DNA from: CAVTLG01 sp963735495
GTDB taxonomy: Bacteria; Chloroflexota; Ktedonobacteria; Ktedonobacterales; Ktedonobacteraceae
Direction: 5' to 3'
NCBI GenBank assembly: GCA_963735495.1
Contig: CAVTLG010000014.1
Span: 806,001-870,000, forward strand
Length of the DNA stretch: 64,000 nt
The notes below the pieces were generated by a model, which saw only the letters and a program-made list of their open reading frames with translations, searched no databases and was not told where the DNA came from. A program made the position numbers and the translations under genes. Positions 35,414 through 43,497 of this stretch are shown in pieces (the stretch's first letter is position 1; the number at the start of each line of letters is the position of its first letter).

Positions 35414-35961
35414 ATGAAACCACGTGGCACGGTTACAAACAAGCTTACTGATGTTATCCAGGTGCTTCAATTAGCTCGTAAGACTGGGCTCCTGACGATA
35501 CAGCGTGATGCCGGAAATAACTTGCTGGAGCAGGGAACAATCACGTTCCACGAAGGGCAGGTGATCGATGCGCATGTTGGCCAGTTGAAGGGCGAAGATG
35601 CTTTCAAAAACTCGTCAGCTGGACAACCTGCTATTTTGTCTTTCAACCCTCATCTCCTCCAGGGTTTTCTTCGCCTCCATCTCTACCCTCTCCAAATAGA
35701 GCGCAGGAACAGGGATATAGACGAGAGTCATCAAATGACTACGCGGCGGTCCCTGGCGTGCCGTATCGTATCCAGCCAGTCAATAACGTCCTGGCAATCT
35801 TTGGCCGTTCGGGTTTTTCGCGCACGCATCGACAATTATTTTTGCTGGTGGATGGTAAGCGCTCTATCCATGAATTGATACGCTTGATAGGGCATCGACC
35901 CGAGGAGGTTGTTGCCATGCTTGCTGACCTGGAAAATGCAGGCTTCATTCGTCAGAATTAA
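35414..35961 (+). pseudogene. DUF4388 protein, frameshifted in an A-run
   Basis: The first frame opens with a DUF4388 domain (LTDVIQVLQLARKTGLLTIQ, EQGTITFHEGQVIDAHVGQL). At AAAAA (35606-35610) one A appears to be missing. Adding it turns the nonsense after GEDAF into KKLVSWTTCYFVFQPSSPP, the expected end of DUF4388. The frame then runs through a Pro/Ser linker into the C-terminal module NVLAIFGRSGFSRTHRQLFL, LIRLIGHRPEEVVAMLADLE. The architecture is identical to the gene at 26722. It is followed 24 bases later by a dCache sensor, which suggests an input-adaptor pair. Confidence 0.85.
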
Positions 35962-35985
35962 CATAGTAAAGGATTGGTATCCCTT

Positions 35986-37533
35986 ATGTCGCAAGATGCT
36001 ACATTTGCGCTGATAAGAAGGCGTTTTTCTCTTTCAACCTATCTCTCGCTGCTTCTGGCGTTAGCGGCTATCATTCCCCTTGTTGTGACCATTGGGAGCA
36101 TTCTTATCCTTTTACGCCCTGCATTGATTGCTCAGCAAAGCTCGACCATGAAAAGGAATGCCCAGACGCGTATCCAGTTGATCGATACCTATCTCTCCGA
36201 GCGCCTGAACGACGTCAAGACATTGAGTGAGTCTGCTCCTATTGATAGCTTTCTCAGCGGTGATCAGAATAGCCAGGTGCAGGCCAATGATGCGTTGGTG
36301 ACAACGATTCACCGCGATATTGCCGATTACATCAGTTTATCACTGCTGAATACGCGGGGAAACTTGATTTTGGCCTATCCTACCACTCCACAAACTCATG
36401 GTAACTATCTTATTCCCCCGGATATTCTGCAACAATTGCCAAAGGCAGAAAAAGTCCTCATTTCCGATGTTTTCTTTGACCCGGTTGCCAATACCGCATC
36501 GATTGATTTTTATGCTCCGGTTTTTAATGCTACATTTCAGTTGATCGGTGTTGTGCGTGCGTCACTGGGTTTGCATCGCGTCTGGCAACCTGTAGATAGC
36601 GAGCCACAAAACAGTGGAACTGGTAGCTATGCCTTCATCCTGGACGAGCACGGTGTGCGCATCGGCTATACCAATCCTGATCATTCTGGCTTCACGCATC
36701 CCAAATATCTGTTTAAAGCCGTGGCTTCGCTCTCTGCCGCCTTTCTGCAACAGGTAAAGTCCGAAAATATCTATGGGAACAGTACAACGCCTGTCTCGAC
36801 TATTGCTGACCCAACGCTCGCCAGTATACAAAACGGCACACAGTCATCAGCTATCTTTCAATTGGATCCGACTGGTCAGAGCCAGACCTATGAGGCCGCT
36901 CGCTATACCAGTACCGTGGTGCCCTGGACGTACTACATCCTCACTCCCTTGAGCACTGTCACAGGTGCGGCGGATCAACAGTTGCTGAGTATCATTCTGA
37001 TCATTACCTTGATGCTGTTCCTGGCCATCTTTGTTGGTCTGCAAGTCGGACGGCGCATCACATCGCCTATCCTGCGTTCGGTTTCCTCATTGCGCGAGAA
37101 TAGTCTGGCATTGAAAACGCTCGCCGATGAAGAGCGGGTTGTGGCTACCGAGCAATCGTGGATGATTGAAGCCTCGCAGGTAGCTTTGCACTCGGTCAAA
37201 TATTATACCAATGCTGCCGGTATTGCCATGCGCCGTCTCACGGCGATAGGTACAGAGTTAGCACAAAATCCGCAGCGTTACGACGAACGGGCATTGCAAC
37301 AAGCCTTGCGTGAAATGCTGGAAGCGGCTACCTATATGCAGCGTGTGATTGAGCATCAGGAGGTTGTGAACGAGAAATTAACGACCTCTATTCGTGTCAC
37401 AACGCAAGCCACTGAACAGCTTACCAACGGAGCCGAGTCTACCGATGCCGCTGCCAGTCAATTGGAGACGATTGTGAACCAGCTCACGACCGTGGTCGAA
37501 GGACATAGTCGTGAGTTGTCGCAGAGGAGATAG
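35986..37533 (+). CDS. dCache-type membrane sensor without an output domain
   Basis: About 515 residues. TM1 (YLSLLLALAAIIPLVVTIGS) is followed by a ~290-residue extracellular double-Cache region (DTYLSERLNDVKTLSES, SYAFILDEHGVRIGY, YYILTPLSTV). Next come TM2 (LLSIILIITLMLFLAIFVGL), a HAMP-like start (RRITSPILRSVSSLRENSL) and helical, coiled-coil cytosolic segments ending TTVVEGHSREL. It resembles a chemoreceptor or kinase input half, but no MCP hairpin, kinase or cyclase domain follows. Output may pass through the upstream DUF4388 protein. ATG 35986 has AAAGGA upstream; TTG 35974 is an alternative. Confidence 0.8.
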   Translation: MSQDATFALIRRRFSLSTYLSLLLALAAIIPLVVTIGSILILLRPALIAQQSSTMKRNAQTRIQLIDTYLSERLNDVKTLSESAPIDSFLSGDQNSQVQANDALVTTIHRDIADYISLSLLNTRGNLILAYPTTPQTHGNYLIPPDILQQLPKAEKVLISDVFFDPVANTASIDFYAPVFNATFQLIGVVRASLGLHRVWQPVDSEPQNSGTGSYAFILDEHGVRIGYTNPDHSGFTHPKYLFKAVASLSAAFLQQVKSENIYGNSTTPVSTIADPTLASIQNGTQSSAIFQLDPTGQSQTYEAARYTSTVVPWTYYILTPLSTVTGAADQQLLSIILIITLMLFLAIFVGLQVGRRITSPILRSVSSLRENSLALKTLADEERVVATEQSWMIEASQVALHSVKYYTNAAGIAMRRLTAIGTELAQNPQRYDERALQQALREMLEAATYMQRVIEHQEVVNEKLTTSIRVTTQATEQLTNGAESTDAAASQLETIVNQLTTVVEGHSRELSQRR

Positions 37534-37592
37534 GCGCAAGCTCTGGATTTTAAGAGGTAGCGTCCATTACGTCTTTCTCAGTATTGATGTTT

Positions 37593-37654
37593 ATTGGAGT
37601 TTGGATAAAACGTCTCCATAAGCCGGTTCAGCCGAAATTTATCTAAACTCCAAT
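37593..37654. repeat. 62-bp inverted-repeat element
   Basis: ATTGGAGTTTGGATAAA (37593-37609) and TTTATCTAAACTCCAAT (37638-37654) pair 16 of 17 positions around a 28-base centre that holds GCCGGTTCAGCCG. Located between the sensor gene and marR; neither a clear terminator (no T-run) nor part of a gene. Possibly a miniature element. Confidence 0.6.
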
Positions 37655-37829
37655 GATCAACAACCATCGCCCCTCACTAGCTATAAAACTCACCCATTTT
37701 TACAATCGCCTCATGTTCGTGCTTGTTCTCTGCCTGCAAATGTCTCTGATGGCTGCTGACCAGTTGGATGCATGATGCGTTTCTGTTGGTGAACGACTGG
37801 CGAAATGCCTGGCATTTATGTATATGTCG

Positions 37830-37858
37830 TTGACAATTCAAGAGCTTCACTTTATAAT
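37830..37858 (+). promoter_or_regulatory. Perfect-consensus sigma-70 promoter of the marR-ABC operon
   Basis: TTGACA, 17 bases, TATAAT: an exact consensus. The start is expected near 37865, about 45 bases before the marR ATG. Confidence 0.85.
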
Positions 37859-37860
37859 TA

Positions 37861-37883
37861 GGTTACTTAATAAATTAGATACC
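37861..37883. promoter_or_regulatory. Candidate MarR operator
   Basis: GGTTACTTAATAAATTAGATACC is an imperfect palindrome (GGT..CTwA...TwAG..ACC) just downstream of the -10 box, at the expected start site. This is a typical place for autorepression. Binding is inferred. Confidence 0.4.
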
Positions 37884-37910
37884 AATCTATTTTCTTGTGA
37901 AGGTATACAG

Positions 37911-38402
37911 ATGGAGAGGAACATTAATCCAACAGTACAGAAGCTCATGCGGTCTTTTATGTGGTTCAAGAGGGCTGAATGGCATCAGAGATCAATTGAG
38001 GGTTGTACGATCAGCGAGATCAAGGTCTTATTCTGTCTTAAAAGGGGCCTTATGTCTGCGAATTCCGACATAAGGGTATCGGAGATCAGCAAGCTGCTCC
38101 ATGTAACCTCCCCAACCATCACACAATTGCTGAAGGGTCTTGAAGCAAATGGGTTGGTTGAAAGGCGCATTGATCCGCATGATCGGCGCGCCGTGAGTAT
38201 TCTGCTCACCGAGAAAGGCGAAGCGATCACGCAGAAGGCGATGGATGATATGTCTGCAATTTTTCAGGGCTTGATTGAGTATCTGGGCGAGGAGCAAAGC
38301 AACCAGCTTGTCGAACTTTTATCCGAGGCATTCCACTACTTTAACGAGCGTGCCGTCAGAGTGCATCACCCACTATGGAATAATGGAGATGAGGAAGTAT
38401 GA
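37911..38402 (+). CDS. MarR-family repressor
   Basis: About 163 residues from ATG 37911 (GAAGG seven bases before; an open frame to 37818 overlaps the promoter and is not used). Winged helix: CTISEIKVLFCLKR, IRVSEISKLLHVTSPTITQL, GLEANGLVERRIDPHDRRAV, ILLTEKG. It is followed by a dimer helix ending in EAFHYFNERA. The stop overlaps the ABC start as ATGA, so it is co-translated with the exporter. It likely represses its own operon and is relieved by an exported compound. Confidence 0.92.
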   Translation: MERNINPTVQKLMRSFMWFKRAEWHQRSIEGCTISEIKVLFCLKRGLMSANSDIRVSEISKLLHVTSPTITQLLKGLEANGLVERRIDPHDRRAVSILLTEKGEAITQKAMDDMSAIFQGLIEYLGEEQSNQLVELLSEAFHYFNERAVRVHHPLWNNGDEEV

Positions 38403-40138
38403 TTAAAATACTGCGGTTTTTAAAACCGTATCGTTTGCTATTGGTGCTTGTCCTGGTGCTTGCCATCGGACAGGCCACCGCTAACCTGTATTTGCCAAAC
38501 CTGATGGCGGATATTGTGGATAATGGTATTGTGAAAGCCGATACTGGCTACATCTGGAGAACTGGCGGTCTGATGGTGCTGGTCGCAGTTGGAGGAACGC
38601 TGTGTGCTCTGGTGGGCATTTTCTTCTCATCCCAGATCGCGACGGGTATGGGTAAGATTATTCGCGCGCAAATTTTCTACAAGGTACAACATTTTTCGCT
38701 GCACGAATTTGATACGGTGAGCACTGCCTCATTGATCACCCGCACCACGAACGATACCACGCAGGTGCAGCAGGTGATGGTGATGGTGCTAAATATGCTA
38801 ATCACCGCTCCGATCACCCTGGTTGTTGGCATCATTCTGGCCTTAAACCAGGATGTTGGACTCTCCTGGATTCTCGTGGCGATCATGCCAATGCTGGTGG
38901 TGATTATTCTTGTGCTGCTGAGCAAGGCTATTCCGTTGTTCTCAACCATGCAGGTGAAACTGGATAAACTGAACCTTATTCTGGATGAAGGCTTAACCGG
39001 TGTGCGTGTGGTGCGCGCATTTGATCGTGTGAAGCACGAGGAGCAGCGTTTTGATGTTGCCAACCGCGAGGTGACTGATATCGCCGTCAGAGTCAACCAG
39101 ATGATGGCGTCACTGATGCCGGTGATGATGCTGATGATAAACCTCTCCAGCGTAGCCATTATCTGGTTTGGCAGTATCCGCGTCAACGACGGGAGTTTGC
39201 AGGTAGGTGCGCTCTTCGCGTTCTTGCAGTATGCCTTCCAGATCCTCTTCGCGCTGCTGATGGTCTCGATGATGTTTATCATGATCCCACGTGCTGCGGC
39301 CTCTGCTACCAGAATTAACGAAGTGTTGGCGATGGAGCCAGAAATCAACGATGCTGAAGAGGTGAGGGAAGCCACTGAGCTGCGAGGCTACGTCGAGTTT
39401 AAAGATGTGACGTTTAGCTATCCTGGCGCGGAAGAGCCGGCCCTCTCCAACATTTCCTTCAGCGCGCGACCCGGCGAGGTCACGGCGATCATTGGTGGTA
39501 CTGGAGCCGGTAAATCGACGTTGGTCAGTCTCATCCCGCGTTTTTACGACGTGGATAGTGGCCAGGTGCTGGTTGACGGTGTGGAGACGCGCGAGATGTC
39601 ACAGGAGCATTTGCGCGCGAAGATCGGTTTTGTGCCGCAGAAGGCCGTGCTGTTCACAGGAACGATCAGCGAGAATCTGCGCTACGGTAAGGAAGATGCT
39701 TCGGACGATGAGATCGAGCATGCGGCTGAGGTGGCGCAGGCGAGTGAATTCATTGCAAACATGTCGGATGGTTTTCAGTCGCTGATTGCTCAGGGCGGAA
39801 CGAACGTTTCCGGTGGACAGAAGCAGCGTCTCTCAATCGCTCGTGCTCTGGTACGAATGCCGGAAATTTATGTCTTCGACGATACTTTCTCGGCGCTTGA
39901 CTTTAAGACGGACGCCAAATTACGCGCTGCTCTCAAAAATGAGACGCGCGAGTCGACCGTGTTGATTGTAGCTCAGCGGGTCAGTACAGTCATAGATGCG
40001 GATCAGATAATTGTCCTGGAGGATGGGCGTGTGGCCGGCATTGGCACCCACCGGGAATTGATGAAAACCAGTGATGTCTATAGAGAAATTGTGTCTTCAC
40101 AGCTTTCAGCGACGGAGATTGCGGAGGAAATCGCATGA
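38399..40138 (+). CDS. ABC exporter half-transporter with degenerate ATP site
   Basis: 579 residues: six membrane helices (1-310), then the nucleotide-binding domain. Walker A IIGGTGAGKSTL (~366-374), Q-loop GFVPQK and signature NVSGGQKQRLS are canonical. Walker B ends YVFDDTFSALD, so the catalytic Glu is replaced by Asp (~495), and the switch His is Gln in VAQRVST (~526). Such changes mark the non-hydrolysing site partner of heterodimeric exporters (TM287/288, BmrCD, LmrCD type). ATGA overlaps occur at both ends with marR and the second half-transporter. It probably exports drugs, lipids or peptides. Confidence 0.93.
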   Translation: MIKILRFLKPYRLLLVLVLVLAIGQATANLYLPNLMADIVDNGIVKADTGYIWRTGGLMVLVAVGGTLCALVGIFFSSQIATGMGKIIRAQIFYKVQHFSLHEFDTVSTASLITRTTNDTTQVQQVMVMVLNMLITAPITLVVGIILALNQDVGLSWILVAIMPMLVVIILVLLSKAIPLFSTMQVKLDKLNLILDEGLTGVRVVRAFDRVKHEEQRFDVANREVTDIAVRVNQMMASLMPVMMLMINLSSVAIIWFGSIRVNDGSLQVGALFAFLQYAFQILFALLMVSMMFIMIPRAAASATRINEVLAMEPEINDAEEVREATELRGYVEFKDVTFSYPGAEEPALSNISFSARPGEVTAIIGGTGAGKSTLVSLIPRFYDVDSGQVLVDGVETREMSQEHLRAKIGFVPQKAVLFTGTISENLRYGKEDASDDEIEHAAEVAQASEFIANMSDGFQSLIAQGGTNVSGGQKQRLSIARALVRMPEIYVFDDTFSALDFKTDAKLRAALKNETRESTVLIVAQRVSTVIDADQIIVLEDGRVAGIGTHRELMKTSDVYREIVSSQLSATEIAEEIA

Positions 40139-42099
40139 GTCAGAATAGCAATACACCGCGCCCAAATAGTCAGGTAGGTCCTATGGGAGGAGGTCCCATG
40201 GGCCGGGGTGGCTTTGGCGCGATGGGTAGGCCAGTGGAGAAAGCCAAGGACTTCTGGGGGACGCTCAGGAGACTGCTCGGGTACTTTCTGCCACAAAAAA
40301 TTCGCTTGTCAATTGTGCTGGTGGCGGCCATTTTGGGTACGGTGTTCAACATCGTCGGCCCGAAAATTCTGGGTCTGGCGACAACCAGGCTTTTCACGAA
40401 CCTGATTGCGAAATTCGAAACGCAGGCGAAAAATCAGGCCATCAGCAAGGCATTAGCGAAAAACCCGACGCTTCCCTTGCATCTATCACCTGTGCCTGGC
40501 GTCGACTTTGGCTATATTGGCGATGTTTTGCTGATCTTGTTGGGGTTGTACCTGATCAGCGCGGTTTTCATGTTTATTCAACAGTATCTGATGGCCGGTG
40601 TGGCGCAGAAGACGGTCTACAAGCTGCGCAAAGAGGTGGATGAGAAGCTTTCACGCCTGCCGCTCAAGTACTTCGATGGACGCACGCATGGCGAGATCCT
40701 CAGCCGCGCCGTCAATGACATGGATAACATCAGCACGACGTTGCAGCAGAGTGTGACGCAGTTGATCACCTCGGTGGTTACACTGATCGGTGTGCTGGTG
40801 ATGATGCTGACCATCAGCTGGGAATTGAGCCTGATCGTGCTGCTGACGCTGCCGCTGAGCCTGTTTGTAGTCATGGGCATTGCGAAACGTTCGCAGGACT
40901 ACTTCAGGAAACAGCAGCGCTCACTTGGTGATCTCAACGGCCATGTCGAAGAGATGTATACCGGTCATAGGATCGTGAAAGCCTTTGGGCACGAAAGCAA
41001 AGCGATAGCCCAATTTGACGAGTTCAATGAGAAACTCTATGATGCTGGCTGGAAGGCACAATACGTTTCTGGTATTATTATGCCTCTCATGAGATTTGTG
41101 GGCAATCTTGGCTATGTGCTGGTGGCCGTGGTTGGTTCTATTATGGTGACACAGAATACGATCTCCATCGGGGATGTGCAGGCGTTTATTCAATATGCCC
41201 AGCAGTTTACCCAGCCGATCACCATGCTGGCCAATATCACCAACGTGATCCAGTCGGCTATGGCCTCGGCTGAGCGTGTCTTTGAACTGCTGGACGAGGA
41301 GGAGCAGGTACCTGAGGCAGTTGATGCGGTGACGATTGAAGATCCTCAGGGAGCCGTCGAGTTCCAGCATGTCCGCTTTGGGTATAGCGAAGATCATATC
41401 TTGATGGAGGATATGAATATCGACGTGAAGCCCGGACAGATGATCGCTATTGTTGGCCCGACCGGCGCCGGTAAAACGACATTGGTCAATTTGCTGATGC
41501 GCTTCTACGAGGTCAATGGCGGTCGAATCCTGGTCGATGGCATCGATATCACGCAACTCAAGCGCGGTGATCTACGTCGCACGTTCGGTATGGTGCTTCA
41601 GGATACCTGGCTCTTCCATGGAGCCATCCGGGACAATATCGCGTATGGGCGCGAAAATGCCAGCGAAGAAGAGATGGTCCAGGCGTCTAAAGCGGCCTAT
41701 GCCGATCACTTTATCAGGACCCTGCCGGAGGGCTATAACACGGTTCTGAATGAGGAGGCCACAAACATCTCGCAAGGTCAGAGGCAGTTGCTGACCATCG
41801 CGCGCGCGTTCCTGGCCGATCCTGAGATCCTTATTCTGGATGAAGCCACCAGTAGCGTTGATACCAGAACCGAGTTGCTCATTCAAAAAGCCATGAGTGA
41901 GCTGATGAAGGGGCGCACCAGTTTTGTGATTGCGCATCGACTTTCGACGATCCGGGATGCAGACTTGATCCTGGTGATGAACCACGGCAGCATCGTCGAA
42001 AAGGGTACCCACGAGGAACTGCTGGCGCAAAATGGTTTCTATGCTGATCTCTATAACAGCCAGTTTGCGAGTCACATCCTCACGCAGGAAGCAGTGTAA
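40135..42099 (+). CDS. ABC exporter half-transporter, catalytic partner
   Basis: 654 residues. A Gly/Pro-rich N-terminal tail, six membrane helices with a long extracellular or periplasm-like insertion (~75-125), then the NBD. Walker A GPTGAGKTTL, Walker B ILILDEATSSVD and the switch His (IAHRLST) are intact. The signature reads NISQGQRQLLT instead of LSGGQ. This altered signature faces the degenerate Walker site of the first subunit, and the intact Walker site faces its normal VSGGQ. The two proteins therefore make one consensus and one degenerate ATP site. A terminator follows. Confidence 0.93.
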   Translation: MSQNSNTPRPNSQVGPMGGGPMGRGGFGAMGRPVEKAKDFWGTLRRLLGYFLPQKIRLSIVLVAAILGTVFNIVGPKILGLATTRLFTNLIAKFETQAKNQAISKALAKNPTLPLHLSPVPGVDFGYIGDVLLILLGLYLISAVFMFIQQYLMAGVAQKTVYKLRKEVDEKLSRLPLKYFDGRTHGEILSRAVNDMDNISTTLQQSVTQLITSVVTLIGVLVMMLTISWELSLIVLLTLPLSLFVVMGIAKRSQDYFRKQQRSLGDLNGHVEEMYTGHRIVKAFGHESKAIAQFDEFNEKLYDAGWKAQYVSGIIMPLMRFVGNLGYVLVAVVGSIMVTQNTISIGDVQAFIQYAQQFTQPITMLANITNVIQSAMASAERVFELLDEEEQVPEAVDAVTIEDPQGAVEFQHVRFGYSEDHILMEDMNIDVKPGQMIAIVGPTGAGKTTLVNLLMRFYEVNGGRILVDGIDITQLKRGDLRRTFGMVLQDTWLFHGAIRDNIAYGRENASEEEMVQASKAAYADHFIRTLPEGYNTVLNEEATNISQGQRQLLTIARAFLADPEILILDEATSSVDTRTELLIQKAMSELMKGRTSFVIAHRLSTIRDADLILVMNHGSIVEKGTHEELLAQNGFYADLYNSQFASHILTQEAV

Positions 42100-42120
42100 G
42101 CGTTCTGGATTTTAAAGATA

Positions 42121-42157
42121 GACGCCTGTCGTTCAATGCTGAACGGCAGGCGTCTTT
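42121..42157 (+). terminator. Rho-independent terminator after the ABC operon
   Basis: GACGCCTGTCGTTCA pairs with TGAACGGCAGGCGTC over 15 bp (one G-U), 4-base loop, followed by TTTC. Confidence 0.85.
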
Positions 42158-42196
42158 CATCGTGCTTCACGTATTATAAATGACCCTACTTTAACC

Positions 42197-42226
42197 TTGT
42201 GAAAATGCTGCATTTTCTTGTATCAT
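42197..42226 (+). promoter_or_regulatory. Candidate promoter of the P450 gene
   Basis: TTGTGA, 18-base spacer, TATCAT, 41 bases before the GTG start. Moderate match only. Confidence 0.4.
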
Positions 42227-42267
42227 TGCTACTGACGGAACATATATAGCTATAAAGGAGTATTTCA

Positions 42268-43455
42268 GTGGCTTCTCTTCCATTCTCCTATCAGGAGTAT
42301 CGTCAACGTCGCTTGCAGCAGGGTACAGTTCCACTAGCACTTGATATCTATGACTGGTATCAGCATATGCAACTATCCCATGCTGTCTATTTTGATGCTG
42401 CCCGTACTGCCTGGCTTGTCTTTCGCTACGCTGATGTGCAGCGGGTCATATTAGATACGGCTACCTTCTCCTCTCAGCGTACAATGGATTCTGAGGGCGA
42501 AGTCGATCCCATCACCAGTGGGAGTATTCTTGGTATGGACCCACCTCGTCATCGGCAACTACGCTCCCTGATCTCCCAGGCTTTCACCCCACGAGTCGTT
42601 GCGCGCTTAGAACCTCGCATTACTTCGATAGTGCAGACGCTTTTGGACCAGGTACAAGGCAGAACTGAGATGGATATCGTCGATGATCTGGCTTTTCCGC
42701 TGCCTGTCATCGTCATCGCCGAATTGCTGGGTGTCCCACATGAAGATCGGGATCTCTTTCGGCAGTGGTCAACAGATATGGTGGGAGCGGATTTTGCTGT
42801 TCATGCTGCTGCTGCGCAAAAAGTTGCACAATACTTTCAATCGTTGATCGTGCAACGCCGCCGGAAGCCAGGTGAAGACCTGCTTTCGGATCTGCTCGCG
42901 GCAGAGGTGGACGGCGAGCGTCTACCAGATGTGGACGTTCTTGGGGCATGTTCATTGCTGTTAATTGCGGGTCATGAGACAACCACTGGCTTGATCAGCA
43001 ATGCCGTGCTGTGTTTTGATGATCATCCCGCTGCCATGCAGCAGTTGATTGCGCAGCCTGAGCTGTTGCCTCTCGCGCTTGAAGAGGTGCTGCGTTATCG
43101 TGCTGTGGTGCATACGCTGGTGCGTGTTGTGATGGCTGATACGGTCATCGGGGGACAGGAGATTAAGGCCGGAGAACTGGTTTTGCCCCTTTTCGCGTCG
43201 GCGAATTTCGATGAACGCCAGTTTCCCAATGCGGGAACGTTTGATATTCGGCGCACGCCCAATCGTCATATGGGCTTTGGCCATGGGATACACTTCTGTC
43301 TAGGTGCGTCTCTGGCACGCTTAGAGGCGCGGATTGCGCTGGGCGCACTGCTTGAGCGTTTCCCTGCTATGCGATGTGTACAGAGTATCCCTCTTGAATT
43401 AAGGCCCAGCTCTTTCATCTATGGACTCAAACACGTGCCCATGGCGCTTAGCTAA
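42268..43455 (+). CDS. Cytochrome P450 (bacterial class I type)
   Basis: 395 residues from a GTG with AAAGGAG seven bases upstream. Hallmarks: the I-helix LLIAGHETTTGLISNAVL (oxygen-activating Thr), the K-helix ALEEVLRYR (ExxR), and the heme loop FGHGIHFCLGASLARLE with the axial Cys. It resembles CYP107/CYP109-like soluble monooxygenases. No ferredoxin or reductase is adjacent, so redox partners must come from elsewhere. Substrate unknown; possibly a secondary metabolite or fatty acid. Confidence 0.95.
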   Translation: MASLPFSYQEYRQRRLQQGTVPLALDIYDWYQHMQLSHAVYFDAARTAWLVFRYADVQRVILDTATFSSQRTMDSEGEVDPITSGSILGMDPPRHRQLRSLISQAFTPRVVARLEPRITSIVQTLLDQVQGRTEMDIVDDLAFPLPVIVIAELLGVPHEDRDLFRQWSTDMVGADFAVHAAAAQKVAQYFQSLIVQRRRKPGEDLLSDLLAAEVDGERLPDVDVLGACSLLLIAGHETTTGLISNAVLCFDDHPAAMQQLIAQPELLPLALEEVLRYRAVVHTLVRVVMADTVIGGQEIKAGELVLPLFASANFDERQFPNAGTFDIRRTPNRHMGFGHGIHFCLGASLARLEARIALGALLERFPAMRCVQSIPLELRPSSFIYGLKHVPMALS

Positions 43456-43464
43456 ATACTTATT

Positions 43465-43486
43465 CTGCTCATCACCAGATGAGCAG
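43465..43486. terminator. Hairpin between convergent P450 and monooxygenase genes
   Basis: CTGCTCATC pairs with GATGAGCAG, loop ACCA. Short T-rich flanks; probably ends both transcripts. Confidence 0.6.
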
Positions 43487-43497
43487 AGCCTGAATTC

